A DNA stretch of 5,932 nucleotides. Origin: DATLAN01 sp035527455. Lineage in GTDB: Bacteria; Planctomycetota; Planctomycetia; Pirellulales; Thermoguttaceae. Positions 5,338-5,932 of the stretch are shown here, in pieces (positions within the stretch are counted from its first letter, which is position 1; each line of letters opens with the position of its first letter). The stretch spans positions 1-5,932 of the forward strand of contig DATLAN010000675.1 in the NCBI GenBank assembly GCA_035527455.1, in the 5' to 3' direction. A program made the position numbers and the translations under genes. Under the pieces are notes generated by a model. It was not told where the DNA came from, searched no databases, and saw nothing but the letters and a program-made list of their open reading frames with translations.

Positions 5338-5367
5338 TTGACACACTGCGCGCGGGCGTGTCACAAT
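5338..5367 (+). promoter_or_regulatory. Promoter of the mutarotase-like gene with overlapping inverted repeat
   Basis: A perfect -35 box TTGACA (5338-5343) is followed after 18 bases by CACAAT (5362-5367, four of six -10 bases). An inverted repeat TGACAC (5339-5344) and GTGTCA (5358-5363), 13 bases apart, covers the -35 box and most of the spacer, and reaches the edge of the -10. This is where a repressor dimer could bind. The leader would be roughly 90 bases. Confidence 0.45.
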
Positions 5368-5462
5368 GACGCCCACGTTGCGTGCCGCACGGGCGCGGTG
5401 CGCAGCGGACGGACATGGCTTGCCATTTCGGTTTCTCGTCAATGATGAAAGGAGTTGGTGTC

Positions 5463-5932
5463 ATGAAGAAACGGGGTTCACAGTGGGCCGCCACGGCGGT
5501 GGCGTTGTTGATCGGTGCGCTGATCGGGTTCGGTTGCAGCGAGTCGGCCCAACAGGGAGACAACGAGGCCACGGGCAACCCGGTCGAGTTGTCCAAGCAG
5601 CCGCCCGCCGAGGCGACGCCGAAGAAGGTGCAGCGGTTCGGGTCGGTGATCGGCCTGAATCCGGAGAAGAAGGACTATTACATCGAGTTGCACGCCAATA
5701 CCTGGCCCTCGGTGCTCGAATGCATCAAGAAATCGAACATCCGCAATTACTCGATCTATCTGGCCGAGCTGGAGGGCAAGCTCTATCTGTTCAGCTACTT
5801 CGAGTACGTCGGCGACGACCTCGAGGCAGACATGGCGAAAATCGGCGAGGATCCCGAAACCCAGAGGTGGTGGAAGGAGACCGACCCCTGCCAATTCCGG
5901 CTGCCCGGCACGCCGGACGACGAGCAGTGGCT
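5463..5932 (+). CDS. L-rhamnose mutarotase family (RhaM-like) predicted lipoprotein (3' partial)
   Basis: The visible 156 residues begin with an export signal (MKKRGSQWAATAVALLIGAL) and lipobox-like GFGC with Cys25. A polar linker follows to about residue 55, then a RhaM-type domain: RFGSVIGLNPEKKDYYIELH (His77), TWPSVLECIKKSNIRNYSIY (Tyr96), KLYLFSYFEYVGDD, TQRWWKETDPCQ (Trp136, Trp137) and PDDEQW at the edge. Family members end about ten residues further on. RhaM interconverts the alpha and beta anomers of L-rhamnose, and His77 and Tyr96 align with the active-site His and Tyr of the E. coli enzyme. Standard RhaM is about 104 residues and cytoplasmic, so the export signal is unusual and suggests action in the periplasm. 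The start is supported by AAAGGAG (5448-5454), eight bases upstream. No other rhamnose genes are visible, so the true sugar is uncertain. Confidence 0.85.
   Translation, partial: MKKRGSQWAATAVALLIGALIGFGCSESAQQGDNEATGNPVELSKQPPAEATPKKVQRFGSVIGLNPEKKDYYIELHANTWPSVLECIKKSNIRNYSIYLAELEGKLYLFSYFEYVGDDLEADMAKIGEDPETQRWWKETDPCQFRLPGTPDDEQW

Noticed and set aside
5153..5442. Short open frames on both strands between the two lipoprotein genes
   Set aside because: They are translations of the BIME-like repeat and the following promoter region.
4520..5596. A 359-codon N-terminal extension of the kinase reading frame on the minus strand
   Set aside because: It is antisense to two lipoprotein genes that have their own promoters and ribosome binding sites, crosses the BIME repeat, and shows no domain or compositional sense. 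The kinase fits well from the ATG at 4519.

Overview
The window reads as a high-G+C bacterial chromosome segment, most probably from a planctomycete of the Pirellulales type. This is inferred from a kinase-only PknB-like Ser/Thr kinase, a SASA-type esterase, a planctomycete-style RHS remnant, an exported L-rhamnose mutarotase-like protein, and unusually dense short palindromic repeats between genes. I could not confirm the taxonomy by search.

Layout. 1-138 (+) is the C-terminal end of a GlcF/LutA-like Fe-S oxidoreductase subunit. 151-207 is a double-hairpin repeat. 253-681 (-) is a broken RHS/YD-repeat fragment whose 5' side stops at a REP-like sequence. 777-2138 (-) encodes a secreted sialate-O-acetylesterase-like (SASA) protein with visibly lower G+C than its neighbours and a leader carrying a hairpin and a tandem repeat. 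2394-2917 is a decayed REP-associated tyrosine transposase (RAYT) unit: inverted ends surround a gene that has lost its middle, including the catalytic tyrosine region. 2918-3583 holds no credible gene, but contains a near-perfect 50-bp palindrome, a purine-rich tract with a G-quadruplex motif, and a cluster of hairpins ending at the kinase stop codon. 3584-4519 (-) is the Ser/Thr kinase. Diverging from it, 4767-5090 (+) is a small Cys- and Pro/Thr-rich lipoprotein behind a good sigma70-type promoter. 5128-5312 is a BIME-like element built of REP-like units. 5463 to the window end (+) is a lipoprotein-type L-rhamnose mutarotase family protein with its own promoter, cut off by the window edge just before its C-terminus.

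Working together. No operon is evident: the genes are mostly separate units with their own leaders. The two sugar-related exported proteins (SASA esterase, mutarotase-like lipoprotein) fit a polysaccharide-degrading lifestyle, but the sequence does not link them. The strongest theme is the repeats. Three genes (Fe-S subunit, kinase, small lipoprotein) are followed closely by palindromic elements, and several hairpins keep a GCGGAGC-like core while their stem arms change in a complementary way. These repeats are the best candidate here for something poorly described.
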